Shown: positions 46,910-59,049, counted from the first letter of the stretch. The stretch: 64,000 nt of DNA from Deroplatys truncata (GCA_030765065.1 CM060979.1:18381001-18445000), one strand, 5' to 3'. Translations and numbers: made by a program. The notes: generated from the sequence alone by a model not told the origin.

Positions 46910-47612
46910 GACCATGTCTGTGTGTGAACAGCATAATTCAGAAACGAACAGTCAGATAAACACCAAACTTGGTATTTAGGTTCAGTATCTTCCAGAGATG
47001 CGACACGAGGGTTTTCAAGAAAATCCCCCCACCCAGATTACTCTTTATATGGAACATTTTTCGAACATTTTAATTTTCTAAAAAATGACTAACGATTTTG
47101 ATTAAAATATCACACATTTAAGATACTTTTATGACAAATAAAATGTATATCTTGAATTTTCTGGGAATGTCCCCAAAAGTATTCTTCATTGTGAACGACT
47201 TTTGCATAACTGGTAAACCATAAGAGATAGACAAAACTTTACTACACAAAAAATGTAGATCGCGTTAAAATACACAATTTATGTCATATACATTTTTTTT
47301 TTTGAGTGTACCATTATCGAGATGTTGCTTCTTATTCCCTTAAATTTTCCAATACTTATACTTTTTCTCAAATGGGAATTCGTTATTGATTTTTTTTTTT
47401 GTCCTGGTAATGCAAAGAGAATGGAATGCGCCACATAGCAACCAGCTCTTAAAATATTTGACTATCGCTTAAAGCCTACCAATTCCCCTTGCATCTACAA
47501 GAAAATTAGCAATAAGATTAACATCTCGATTAACATGAAGCATATGGAGAATAAGCGTTTGTAAAAATAGTTTGTACAAGAGTAGAGAAAGTCATGTGAG
47601 TGTAACACATTC
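46910..47612 (-). repeat. Family A1 copy, reverse, hairpin end missing
   Basis: Starts in the microsatellite zone ('catgtctgtgtgtgaacagc') and runs to GTGTAACACATTCGATTC. The hairpin third is absent, so it is truncated or cut by deletion. Confidence 0.82.
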
Positions 47613-47620
47613 GATTCTTT

Positions 47621-47861
47621 TACCTTTTACCAATTATAAAAAAGTGATTTATAATGTAGAGAATTGCAGGGGTTATTCTCAGAAAATTCAAGATATACAT
47701 TTTATTGATCATGGAAATATCTTAAGCATAGGATATTTTAATCAAAATGTTTGCAGCCATTTTTGAGAAAATCAAAAATAACGCAAAATGTTGCATGTAA
47801 AGTGTAGTTTTGGGTGGCGGGATGTTCTTCAAAATCCTTGAAAGATAATGAACACCCGGTA
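47621..47861 (+). repeat. Family A2 internal fragment
   Basis: 'ttaccaattataaaaaagtg' ... 'ctcagaaaattcaagatata' ... 'tgtaaagtgtagttttggg', collinear with the middle of A2. Confidence 0.6.
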
Positions 47862-47869
47862 TATGGAAA

Positions 47870-48300
47870 TGCTAGAAGCTAATTTTTTGGTGTATTGAAG
47901 TGAACAAACCGCAGCGGATGTCTCCCAAGCTGAATGCCGCTGGGATTAAAAAGGCCGCCAGAGAGTGACAGGCTGTCCGTTGTTCTCAGCACAACTGGCT
48001 CCTGACAGGTCCGCTATACCTGTCCGGGCAAGGGTGCTGCCACGTGCCTGACGGTTTTATTCTTCTCCTGAATTCAAATGAGTCAATACCCGTCGACTGC
48101 TGCAGTGACGCTAAGGTAAATTCACTGCCACAAACGTCCCTGCCGCTACGGGAGGAATGCCAATTTCATACCAGTATGTATAGACGCTCAACAATTCCAT
48201 TAGTCGCAGTGTTCCAGGTGTCCGAGGAGGTGTTGTATTTTATTTTGACTGTACGCGTTTTCTGTCAAGGAATTTAGTGGATCAGATTCTGAGGTCGCCT
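47870..48300. other. No recognised feature
   Basis: A 77-codon open frame (48044-48277, +) has no recognised domain. The stretch is less AT-rich than the A copies around it. Confidence 0.35.
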
Positions 48301-48304
48301 TTTT

Positions 48305-48890
48305 TACTTCCTCTATCACGTACATAGTAGGTAGAGGAGATATGGCATTCCACCCAAAAATGAGATACCGAGATTTCACCGGAAATACATATTTTTATGA
48401 CCCGGAATCCAAATAAGACTATTTTAGAAACAGGTCAGAATGATAAAATAAAGTATTTATTAGTATTTAAGTTTAGTAACCTTTAAAGATGCAACACGAA
48501 ATTTTTTTTAGGAAAATATTCTACACAAACTACATGATAGTTTTTCGATATGTAGTTTCTCAAATACGGCTGTAATGATTTTGATTAAAATATCATATAT
48601 TTAAGATTTTTGCATGAATATCTTAAATGCTCTGGGAATAGCTATGAAATTCGCTTCATTCTTAAGGAATTTTTGTATAATTTTGTAACACACAACTTAT
48701 TCCAAATAACTTTTTGATGACAGCATCCATTTCCGAGTTAACCGTTATTACTAGTTCGAAGTTTCAACACCTTGTCAAGTATTTAAAAAGCTATCGCAAT
48801 TCAGTTGTTTCTCACGATGACGTGGAAAGAGTGTGGAATTTCTAGGACAGTTTACAGTGAGCCGGCTATTAAACATCTATGTGTCGATTC
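48305..48890 (-). repeat. Family A2 repeat, reverse, 5' end missing
   Basis: Begins with the hairpin ACTTCCTCTA...TAGAGGAGAT, a variant whose two arms have changed together compared with A1. It continues through 'accgagatttcaccggaaat' and 'tgattttgattaaaatatc' to 'cagttgtttctcacgatgac'. Confidence 0.72.
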
Positions 48891-49075
48891 GAATACGCCG
48901 GAACTTGTCTTTTTCTGTGATTAATATAAATGGCTTGTTTTCTCAGAAGCTATCGAAGACGACTTAATTATGTTTTCCAGTGATAAAAAAACCCTCTAAG
49001 TGCTGTAATTGCACATATTTTCTTCAAAAGACGGTAGAGATAATTGAGAAAAAATAACAACTTATTGTATAAAAG

Positions 49076-50022
49076 TGAAGAAGTTACGTTGTTATTTGCC
49101 CCACGCTTTGGGAGCCAATTTGAATTAGGTTGTATTGAAGGATGAGTTGTATTATATTTCGACTGTTGGGGAGCCGAACTTGAAGTAGTTGCAACCGCAC
49201 ATATGGTAAAAAGTTTCCGGTAGCCTTCGCCCCAAGTTTAAAAACATCAACTTTGTAATTTTTACTGTTTCTTTCAATATTATGTATTTATGTTTGCCTC
49301 GGCTGCGTCAGTATTATTGTTAGAGACATGGATTTCTTTGCAAGGCGTGGTGCGGATGAAGAATGTAGGCTTACACAGATTATAACTTTTAATTCACTTT
49401 TTTATTAATCCTTGACACAATTTAAATAACACTTCAAAGATATAGAGAGCTGTGAGATTCTTTTATTAATTACTTACACTTTTTAACACGTAAACTATTT
49501 TCGTCTCACACGAATACGTCTTAAATTTCTCGAGGACAGATCTCGTGTCCGGTTAGAAACGCTATCTACAAGCAACTGACTTGATTTCTAGCGCCTAAAT
49601 TTGTAAATTTCTGTATTTCAAGTCTCTGATTGGCTATTCCTAATCCAATAGAATACTTTTATTTAATTTAAGCTTTTTTCCCGGTTGTTGATTGGCTATT
49701 TATAAACTGTCACAAAAATTACATTATTGTTGCTCCAAGAATGACTAGTAGCATTATTACACTTTCTTACTCATTATTGCCTCAAGGTTACCTCATTGTT
49801 AGCAACTTTGAACGTATTATTTTCACAGCTCCTACATTATTAAATTACGTAATACATTCAGATTACATTATTAATGTATACAATAATATAAACATATACA
49901 AAGACTGTAATATACACTTTTATATATAGTTTCATAAACATATTGCTTTAAAGCGGGCTGTTATTATGTGTTTTATTATATAATTTGACTAAAATCATTT
50001 AAGTATTAAAATTACTGCCTCA
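49076..50022 (-). mobile_element. Solo LTR-like element (family C)
   Basis: TGAAGAAGTTACG ... ATTACTGCCTCA, 947 bp, flanked by AAAG (49072-49075) and AAAT (50023-50026), one mismatch. At 49091-49110 GCCCCACGCTTTGGGAGCCA is the reverse of the tRNA-Lys primer-binding-site-like motif, the clearest instance in the window. Confidence 0.88.
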
Positions 50023-50026
50023 AAAT

Positions 50027-50428
50027 TAGACCAGTGAACTCAAAGACATTCATCTACATCCTGTAAAAATTTTAATCTCATATAAATAGTTTTTTAGATA
50101 ATGGGGTTATGAATTTAGCAGGTTTAACACTGCCCGGATAGGGCTTTTAATTGTCTTTTAAGAAATGTTAAATAACCTGGATTGTTAGAGAATCCAACGT
50201 ACGGGTAAGTCGGAGAAGTTGCCGAAGCAGCCAGGGGCATAAATAGACTTGCAATCTCCAAGATCGTTAGGCACTCTGCTGCACACGCCTGTCAGAGAAG
50301 AAGCAGATACTGCAGGGCGTCCAGGAGACACGAATACCTTCCATGTACAGCTTTCGAATAAGCTATTATACAGAGGCGTAGCACCCTAAGGTGGCATTAA
50401 CTTCCATAACTGGAAGCTGTAGAGGTTT
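50027..50428. other. No recognised feature
   Basis: Unassigned sequence without shared repeats. Confidence 0.4.
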
Positions 50429-50693
50429 GAGAATAAGGTAGAGAAAGTGTTACATTGAAACCAGAAATTCGATACCCAGATTTCACCGGAAATGCATGTT
50501 TTGATGCTTGCTGAACCCCCCTACTTTTACAAAGAAGTTCCTGTGTATGTGTGTGTTTGTGAGTGTGCGCGTGTGTCTGTGAACAATACTCAAAAGGATA
50601 AGTAGGCTATAACTTAAGTTTAGTATCTACTAAAGATGCGACACGAAGATTTTAATCCCCTACCTCAAACTGCCCTTTGCATGGAAACTATTT

Positions 50694-51634
50694 GTTATGT
50701 GTACATACTGAAGCTTTCACGGGCGGCATCATGACTAATAATTGAATTAATATTATCCAGGCTTGTAGGCCGTGGTCTAAAAGGCATCGTGGATACCGAC
50801 GTTTCGCCAAGTACAGCGCTTGGCATCTTCAGGGTGAAGTGATTCAGTTGTCTGCGGTGGTCGGAGCCTGAATGCGGGGATTGTTTTTTATTTTGGGGGG
50901 GGGACAGGAATAAAGGTCTGAAGGAAAAAACAAGAGTATATGTATAGGTATAGAAAGGAAAAAGGAGGAGGAAAAGAAGGATTTGATGCTGTGATGGCGC
51001 AATTTATTAGGGGCACACTGGTAAACATGGTGGCCGGTACCGCCCAAGCAAACCGGTTGATTGTGGGTGATCAATGTAATGTGCGGAAGTCTGCGCTGTG
51101 GTGAGCAGGTATCTCCCATGGGAGAAGCCCTGGCAGGGACCTGTGAACGGTGGTGACTTATCTGTCTTAACAGCAGATGCATGCTCCAATCCCGGGCCTG
51201 TTACCTCCGGGAGTTGGCTCGTTGATGACGATGTGCTGGACGAGGGGCTGGTATATTTCGTCGAAGCGTGCGTTCAGATCTTGGTAATAGCTCTCCATGG
51301 TATCGTGGACCACTTTGAAGTAAACCCTGATATGGTCCAGGGTTGTGCATTTGGTGTTTATTTGCTCCAAGCATTCTTGGCGCTCAGTGAAGTGACTGCA
51401 TACGTTGTTGAGGATGTGTTTCCTGGTCACGTTGTGTGACTTGTCAATGGTGTCGTGACTCCAGTAAACTGCTCGCTGAGTTGCTCCTCCAGCGCGCTGA
51501 GCCTGCCAGCTAGGTTTTGCACCTCAGCATGCAGGTCCTGGATGGCATCGATGATGGGCTGGTTCGTGGGGACTGGAGGATGCGCTTTTATATAGCAGGG
51601 TTGGGCGGAGCTTACTGTGAGGTCCTGTTTCTTT
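50694..51634 (-). mobile_element. Putative Penelope-like element fragment
   Basis: About 940 bp inserted in an old A copy and clearly GC-richer than it. The - strand carries CTGAAGA, then stem GCCAAG...CTTGGC, then GAAACGTC (50798-50834), the conserved core layout of hammerhead ribozymes known from Penelope-like retroelements. The same region reads 'taccgacgtttcg' and 'catcttcagg' on the + strand, wording typical of these elements. A TATA-like box (TATATAAAAG, - strand, about 51586-51595) and a coiled-coil-like open frame lie upstream of it. No reverse transcriptase or GIY-YIG domain is present. Confidence 0.5.
51170..51580 (-). pseudogene. Unknown coiled-coil-like ORF in the Penelope-like insertion
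   Basis: The - strand gives IIDAIQDLHAEVQNLAGRLS and ALEEQLSEQ, a heptad-like Leu/Ala pattern. After a one-base frameshift it continues KHILNNVCSHFTERQECLEQ and VHDTMESYYQDLNARFDEIY, again helical in character, and ends PGGNRPGIGACICC. About 130 codons in total. No family recognised; it might be an accessory ORF of the element. Confidence 0.35.
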
Positions 51635-52242
51635 AAGATTTATTTTCTCAAAAATCGCTGTAACGACTTTGATTAAAATACCATATGTTCAAGATATCTG
51701 CATCACATAAAATGTTTACATTAAATTTGCTAACACCGTTTGAAATTCTGTTCATTCTGAATGACTTTTGTGTAATTGGTAGACTGAAACGGATAGACAA
51801 AATGTTTGTACACAAAAATAAAACGTAAATCTCATTAAAGCATAAAATTTATGTCTAATGAACTTTTGGTGACATTAACCATTTCCAAAATATTCTTTGC
51901 TATTGTTTTTTTTATTATTATCAAACAATTTTACTTTTTTCAAGTGACTAATTGCTATTGGTTTTTTTTTCTCGTGAGGAATTTCAAAACCATCACTGGA
52001 GAACAGTTTTTTTTTTAAAAAAGTGACTATCGCTTTAGCCTACTGTATTTTTTTCATACCTACAACGAAATGTGTAAATGAGTAATGAAGGTTTATCTCG
52101 ATTAACAAGAAAGAGATAGACACAAAAGCGTTTGTCTGAAAAGTAGATGAGTGAGTAGAGAATACCACGTGAACATATCATATTTATTTTAAATTTTTGA
52201 CAAACCTACCTGCTTATGTTTTAGCAATAAAAAGACATAAAA

Positions 52243-52347
52243 GGATTTGAATTTTAATACTGGTGGTACTATTTCAAAATCTCTTCATAACACCAAGGTC
52301 TTAGGTATTGTTTTGGATCAAAGCCTTACCTGGCGAGGTCAGATCGA
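52243..52347 (+). pseudogene. Non-LTR reverse transcriptase fragment
   Basis: The frame TKVLGIVLDQSLTWRGQIDY matches the 'VK-x-LG-x-x-LD-x-x-L-x-W-x-x-H-I' block that follows the catalytic domain in Jockey/CR1/I-group reverse transcriptases. About 35 codons; the rest is gone. Confidence 0.65.
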
Positions 52348-52349
52348 TT

Positions 52350-53310
52350 ATATATGAAGCGTCTAGATGCAAAATCAGACATTTCCACTTCACTTAATTT
52401 CACAGGAAACACACACCCACACACACACAAAAATGTTTAGAAGCTAATAATTAATAACAATCCGCTTCAAATATTGCAGGTGCCTTAAAATCTTATCTTA
52501 GCTAGTTTCGTGCTCTTCCAGGATTGGTAGGAAAAAACGTTAACCTCCATTATTTACTCCGAATACGCATCTTATAAAGGCATACACAAAGAAACAAACT
52601 CATTAAATAACACCAAAGAAGCTGATTATTGTTGGCACGCGAAATTGCCTCTAGCCATAATGATATCTGACGTTTGTCACGTGACATTAGTCAGACTACG
52701 AAATGGCTGTGTGGAAATGTCGCTGTTTGCACCTCAGAGTTACAAGGAAATGTCGGGCTTTGCATTCACAACCTAATTTCATCAACATGAAATGAATAGC
52801 ACTTGTCGCATCTGATTGTCACATTAAACGATAGATTAGAGTACCGAGAAGTTATATGATTGTAAAGTACATTTTCGATCAAAAGTGAAAATGTGGGGGT
52901 TTGCACCTAGGCGCTTCATATGTAATAGATTAACAAAGCTTGCTTCGCGCTCAGATGCCAGAAAAAGAGCATCGACGTAGAGAGTTTGTTATATCACAGT
53001 ACAACCAACTTTATCGTATAATGTTTTAATTTGGGAATGTTTAACTAAGTTAATAAAGGATTTCTAAACCAGAAGAGATCTTTGATATGAAGCTTAGAGA
53101 TTCATTAAGGCATATTTTTGTGGATTTTAATAGTTTTACTGTGACTGATCTATTAATATATAATGCTGCATTATTCTATCAAAACAATGCAATTATTTAT
53201 TCTGTGTTTCTAACTAAGCACATAAGATAATTAAAATTACACGTGCAATAGGTATTAGTGTGATAGTATGTAAAAAACAACATGCACGTCCGAAAGAAAA
53301 CCTAGTGGTG
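52350..53310. other. No recognised feature
   Basis: A short CA run at 52412-52427, otherwise unassigned AT-rich sequence. Confidence 0.4.
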
Positions 53311-53318
53311 AAAAAATT

Positions 53319-54151
53319 TCTGATGTGTTATACTCACGTGACTTTCTCTACTTTGTACAAACTATTTTTACAAACGCCTATTCCCCAATTTGCTTCATGT
53401 TAATCGAGATGTTAATCTTATTGCTAATTTTCTTGTAGATGCAAGGGGAATTGCTAGGCTTTAAGCGATAGTCAAATATTTTAAGAGCTGGTTGCTATGT
53501 GGAGTATTCCATTCTCTTTGTATGTCCAAGACACAAAAAATGAATAACGAATTCCCATTTGACAAAAAGTATAAGTATTTGAAAATTTAAGGGAATAACA
53601 AGCAATATCTCGAAAATGGTTCACTCAACAACAAAAATGTATGACATAAATTGTGTATTTTAACGCGATCTACATTTTTTGTGTAGTAAAATTTTGTCTA
53701 TCTCTTATGGTTTACCAGTTATGCAAAAGTCGTTCACAATGAACAATACTTTTGGAGACATTCCCAGAAAATTCGAAATATATATTTCATTTGTCATGAA
53801 AATATCTTAAACATATGATATTTTAATCAAAATCGTTAGAGCCATTTTTGAGAAAATTAAAATTTTCGAAAAATGTTTCATGTAAAGGGTAATCTGGGGT
53901 GGCGGGATTTTCTTGAAAAGCTTCGTGTGGCATCTCTGGGAGATACTGAACCTAAATACCAAGTTTGGTGTTTATCCGACAGTTCGTTTCTGAGTTATGC
54001 TGTTCATAGACACACACACGGACATGTTTCCAAAAATCCTTTTTCTGGATTCAGGGGGTCTCAAAACATATATTTCCGGTGAAATCTCGGTATCGAATTT
54101 TTGGGTGGAATACAATACTTCCCCTACTTACTATACGTAGTAGAGAAAGTA
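53319..54151 (+). mobile_element. Family A1 copy, forward, complete
   Basis: 833 bp from TCTGATGTG to AGAAAGTA. Unusually, the sequence after the hairpin end is not A-rich ('actagccgcgtgcc'), so the element itself ends at GAAAGT or GAAAGTA. The microsatellite is short (54010-54020). Confidence 0.9.
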
Positions 54152-54154
54152 ACT

Positions 54155-54560
54155 AGCCGCGTGCCAGCGGTGTTTACCTTTCCCTCTCCACTGTCTCAAA
54201 ATACTCTGAACAGATAGTTTCTAGAAATAAACTATAGTAGCTGGGAGAAGCCATATAAATGCAACACATAATATTTTTTGTTTTAGATTTTCTTCAATTG
54301 TTCAATGTTTGTTTGAAATACTGGTGTGGTTTCATAAAACAAATTGTTTATATATGTTATTTGATTATTCTGAGATATTTCAGTTCAGCTCAGCAAGTGA
54401 AAGCTATCGGAAAATTTTTATTATTACAATCATATGACTTCCTCTATTCACTCTAGTTTTGAATCTATTTTACAAATTATTCATAAGAGTACGGGTTTTT
54501 CTATTTCTTGGTAGTCACGATAAATGTTTTCTTAAATGGTTTCGTTGTGGGTAGAAGGAA
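54155..54560. other. No recognised feature
   Basis: Unassigned AT-rich stretch. Confidence 0.4.
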
Positions 54561-54566
54561 AAAAAT

Positions 54567-55197
54567 TCTGATGTGTTACACTCACATGACTTTCTCTACT
54601 CTTGTACAAACTATTTTTACAAACGCTTATTCTCCATCTACTTCATGTTAATCCAGATAAACATTTGCAGACTCTATCTTATTGCTAATTTTCTTGTAGA
54701 TGTAAGGGGAATATATATTTGCAAGGGCAATATAGAAATACAGTAGCCTTTAAGCACATACATATCTCTTAATAGCTGGTTGCTAGGTGTAGCACTATTC
54801 CCTTTCCCACAGATTAATACTCTTTGCATATCCATGACAAAAAATTAATAACGAATTCCCATTTGAGAAAATAACTATTGAAAAATTTAAGGGAATAACA
54901 AGCAATATCTCGAAAATGGTTCACTCAACAAAAGAAATGTATATGACTTAAATTGTGTATTTTAACGCTGTCTACATTTTTTGTGTAGTAACATTTTGTC
55001 TATCTCTTATAAGTTACCAGTTATGCAAAAGTCGTTCACAACGAAGAATACTTTTGGAGACATTCCCAGAAAATTCGAGATATACATTCCCCTTGCATCT
55101 ACAAGAAAATTACCAATAAGATTGATATCTCGATTAACATGAAGCAAAAATAGATTGTACAAGAGTAGAGAAAGTCATGTGAGTGTAACACATCAGA
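54567..55197. mobile_element. Head-to-head family A1 chimera with the same terminus at both ends
   Basis: 54567-55087 is the forward 5' ~520 bp of an A1b copy (TCTGATGTG ... 'gagatatacatt'). At about 55085-55088 it switches to the last ~110 bp of a reverse copy ('attccccttgcatctacaag' ... AACACATCAGA). The result is 631 bp with the TCTGATG terminus at both ends in inverted orientation and no hairpin end. ATT is shared at the junction. Confidence 0.85.
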
Positions 55198-55202
55198 TTT
55201 TT

Positions 55203-55955
55203 TAGAAACATGTCTGTGTGTCTGTCTGTGTGTCTGTGAACAGCATAACTCAGAAACGAACAGTCGGATAAACACCAAACTTGGTATTTAGGTTCAGTAT
55301 CTTCCAGAGATGCGACACGAAGGTTTTCAAGAAAGTCCCCTCACCCCAGATTACCCTTTACATGGAACATTTTTCCAAAATTTTAATTTTCTAAAAAATG
55401 GCTATAACGATTATGTTTAAGATATTTTCATGACAAATAAAATGTATATCTTGAATTTTCTGGGAATGTCTCCAAAAGTATTCTTCATTGTGAACGACTT
55501 TTGATAAACTGGTAAACCATAAGAGATAGACAAAATTTTACTACACAAAAAAATGTAGATCGCGTTAAAATACACAATTTCTGTTCATATACATTTGTTT
55601 TGTTGAGTGAACCATTTTCGAGATATTGCCTTAAATTTTTCAATACTTATTTTCTCAAATGGGAATTCGTTATTCATTTTTTTGTCTTGGATATGCAAAG
55701 AGTATTAATCTGTGGGAAAGGGAATGGTGCTGCACCTAGCAACCAGGTATTAAGAGATATGTATGTGCTTAAAGGCTACAGCATTTCTATATTGCCCTTG
55801 TAAATATATATTCCCCTTACATCTACAAGAAAATTAGCAATAAGATAGAGTCTGCAAATGTTTATCTCGATTAACATGAAGTAGATGGAGAATAAGCGTT
55901 TGCAAAAATAGTTTGTACAAGAGTAGAGAAAGTCATGCGAGTGTAACACATCAGA
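55203..55955 (-). repeat. Family A1b copy, reverse, hairpin end missing
   Basis: Starts at 'agaaacatgtctgtg' just inside the microsatellite and runs to AACACATCAGA, with the A1b block 'ggtgctgcacctagcaacc'. The outer hairpin segment is absent, possibly lost when the chimera at 54567 arrived. Confidence 0.85.
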
Positions 55956-55959
55956 TTTT

Positions 55960-56580
55960 TATTGTTATTATTACTAATTCGTTTACACTCGTTGCTGATT
56001 TTTACGCAGTACAAACTGTTCATGGGATACCTGGTCGACAGTAATGTTGTGAAAATATAGCCATACAATAAGAGATGCAATATAAGACACCAATTTCAGA
56101 GCATGAATCGAATAGTTCAGGATTACAACTTTTCTTACGAGTAGATTTGAGAAGCCAGACAAAGATGGAGGAAGTGTTGTAACTGTGTACATAAACCAGA
56201 GTATTATAAATACGGGGAAGCACAAGTGAATTATAAATATATACGGACAAAGGAGGATCACAGTGGACATAAAAACGAAAAGCCTTCCGTCAGGGTAGTT
56301 CTCCCCTCTGAATACATCATTTCACAAAGCAACATCCCGCATGGGGAGGCACAAAAAACCACTTCACTTATCCGATCAACTTGGCACTGCACCCACTTTG
56401 TGTATGTATCTTGTGTACAAATCCAGTAATCGGATTGTGGGCAAATATTCCTACAACGGACCGTTCTTAATTCCACCATCGACCAATCTTATTATAAATT
56501 TATAAAACTTTTACAAGTGATCTCAGTGAGTTTTGGAAATGGCTTCACCATTTGCTTTAAATGTTCTTAATGTACCATTT
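55960..56580. other. No recognised feature
   Basis: Overlapping short open frames on both strands have no recognisable domain. Confidence 0.35.
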
Positions 56581-56586
56581 GAAACA

Positions 56587-57663
56587 TGAAGTAGTGATGT
56601 TGTTTCATCTGTTGAAGTTTATTGTTGTTGTTAGCCCCACGTTGGGTAGCCAACTTTAAGTAGAATATTGTTTTCTTCACGTAATATTTTTTTAAACTTG
56701 AAGATCGTTATTTGCTTCACGTAATATATATGTTTAGACTTGAAGAAGTAGGTATGCTTACGTAATTGTATTTTAAGTAATATTTATTTAGTTGTATTTA
56801 AGGAGTTTCTGGAACACGCTTTTGGGCGTCGCTTTGAATTTGTTGATTACGTAATAGTTAATGTTATTACGTAATAAGCTGCTACGTACGAGAAGCTGAT
56901 TTCAAGATGTGTTTTTGTTATTACACTCCAAGTTTTATACTACAGTAATTAATTTTTGTTATTAAAAACTGTTTCTATATATTATTTATGTTTGAATTTG
57001 CCTCGGCTGCGTCAGTCTTACTTTAGAGACATGTTTCTCTTTGTCAGGGTGCGGTGCAGCAAGAATGTAGACATCACAAAATTTAACTTTTTTTTAAATT
57101 CACTTCTTTTATTAATTCTTGCACATTTTTATAAAGCACTATACTTTTTAAGAACTGTGAGAATCTTCAATACTTTCACTTAGCGCGTATACATATTTTA
57201 CGATTCACTCGTAGAGAACATATCTTACATCTTTTCACTACCAAGGCTTGCCAGCAACTGAGTAAGATTTCAACGGTTAAACCTGTAAGCTTCGGTATTT
57301 CAAGTCTCTGATTGGCTAATTCTAGCCCAATAGAATATCTGCATTTTATTTAAAACTTTTCTTTGCTATTGATTGGCTAATTTTCAAACTCTCAAACTCA
57401 TTATTGCTACAAGGTTACCTCATTATTATCTCATTGTTAGCAACTTAAAACTTATTACTTTCACAGCTCTTGCATTATTAGAGTACGTAATGTATTCACA
57501 TAACATTAATAAAACATGTTTACAATAAAAATAAGCATTTGCAATTACTGTTACATACAATTCAAATAATTATTACATACATATTGTTTCAAGCCGGCCT
57601 GTTATTGAATTCACTTATTATAAAATACAATGGAAATTATTCAGGTATTAAAATACTGTCTCA
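56587..57663 (-). mobile_element. Solo LTR-like element (family C), divergent, perfect duplication AACA
   Basis: TGAAGTAGTGATGTTG ... ATACTGTCTCA, 1077 bp, with AACA at 56583-56586 and 57664-57667. It holds GCCCCACGTTGGG-TAGCCAA (56634-56655), the closest match in the window to the 3' end of tRNA-Lys, and several TTACGTAAT palindromes (56755-56885) not seen in the other copies. Confidence 0.9.
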
Positions 57664-57667
57664 AACA

Positions 57668-59049
57668 ACATTCACAATGATCTCTCTACTCAATATTAAT
57701 AATTACTGACAGGAAGATATAAGTAATTAAATGAAGAAACGATAAGATAGAGAAATAATAGCAATAAATAATTTCTATAAATTAAATCTATGTATAATGT
57801 AATAGTGAGTTGAAACATTTGTCCGGAGAGAAATGTAATTGGAGAGTCATGTTAAAGAAATACATTAGTAATATCTGAGTAGCGAACGCGTTAGCATAAA
57901 GATTCCTGGAGTGCAGTTAAGGTTCAGTTTAGTACGTTTGCAAAGTCACTGGCAGAAATTCTGTAAATTAGAAAGGGAATGAAATTCTTAGATTCGAGCG
58001 AGGTACTGCATAGTAAGTACCAGATAGGCATACGTAGAGTTTTAAGATTGGACCACGTAAGTAGGAACTTCGGTAGGGGTAGCGATAGGTAGGCGGAGCT
58101 TAAGCTAAGGAAAGAGCTTGCATTATAAATCAAACTTACTACATACTAAATCATGTGGCTTTCTCATGTGACGACGCTTGTATTCGTACGGTATTTAGTT
58201 TCATTTTAAGTGTGTAGCGCCCAGAGACCGCTAGTGTTTAGAAATATTTGGCGGCGATTGTGAGGGATCTTACCGAGTAACGTTTCTACAACTTACGGCA
58301 ACTAACGCTTCGCTTCATTATTATTGTTATTATAGAACGTATTTAATTATTTAATGGAACAACTTTGAATCTCTTCAAACAGAATATTTGAGTCATCATT
58401 AACATTTATCAGCTAACTAAATTGGTGCTATCCTTTCACCCTACGCTCGCGTATACCCTGAGACAAAGAACTCATAGCTATACCACTGAAGCAGCTGGCG
58501 GACCAAACAACGCAAAATGAGCTTCGAGAAAGCAGCTTCAACATTTGAAGCAAAGGGTACGGCTCCAAAATTGTCGCACCGCGAACGGCAACACTAATCT
58601 TTGTTTATTATGCTACGAGTGAATTACTGACTGCGACAATTTTCACGAGTATCACATTAAGAGGATTTTTGCTGAAACTTTCAGCTTGTATAGTTTTAAT
58701 TCTGAGTTAATCATATGCTAATACGCTTAACAGAAACGATTTTACCAACGCTGAATAATGTAGGAGTATTAATATTTAATTAACTTTGTCATTCGATATG
58801 TGACAATTTAATTGCCACTGTGTAAGACTTTAAAACTGTGAAAATGTTTCTCAGATGTAGGTAAAACCTATTCGGGGTTTTAATATACTGTGGATAGTTA
58901 CTCCGTAAAAAAAATATTCACTTTACTTCTGAATTTCTAGAAGAACGTAATTCAAAGTACAACTGATTGCATAAAAATAAAAAAAAATGCATTACTCACA
59001 AAAACTCGCCTTAACTTGCACTTGTCTTCGCATTCTCTGTAAAGTTTAA
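57668..59049. other. No recognised feature
   Basis: About 1.4 kb without shared repeats or recognisable coding regions. Confidence 0.4.

Larger units (their letters stand above)
50431..52186 (-). repeat. Old family A copy, reverse, split by a Penelope-like insertion
   Basis: Left part 50431-50693 ('agatttcaccggaaatgcat', GT microsatellite 50543-50579, 'gatgcgacacgaagatttt'). Right part 51636-52186 ('ttttctcaaaaatcgctgta' ... 'gtgactatcgctttagcc' ... 'agtagagaataccacgtga'). The insertion lies in the 'ggaac-ttttcgaaaattt' block. Confidence 0.72.

Noticed and set aside
51098-51439. Plus-strand open frame with a 2A-like SNPGP motif (ADACSNPGPVTSG)
   Set aside because: The D-x-E-x-NPGP consensus is not met, and the opposite strand reads more like protein. 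Probably chance.
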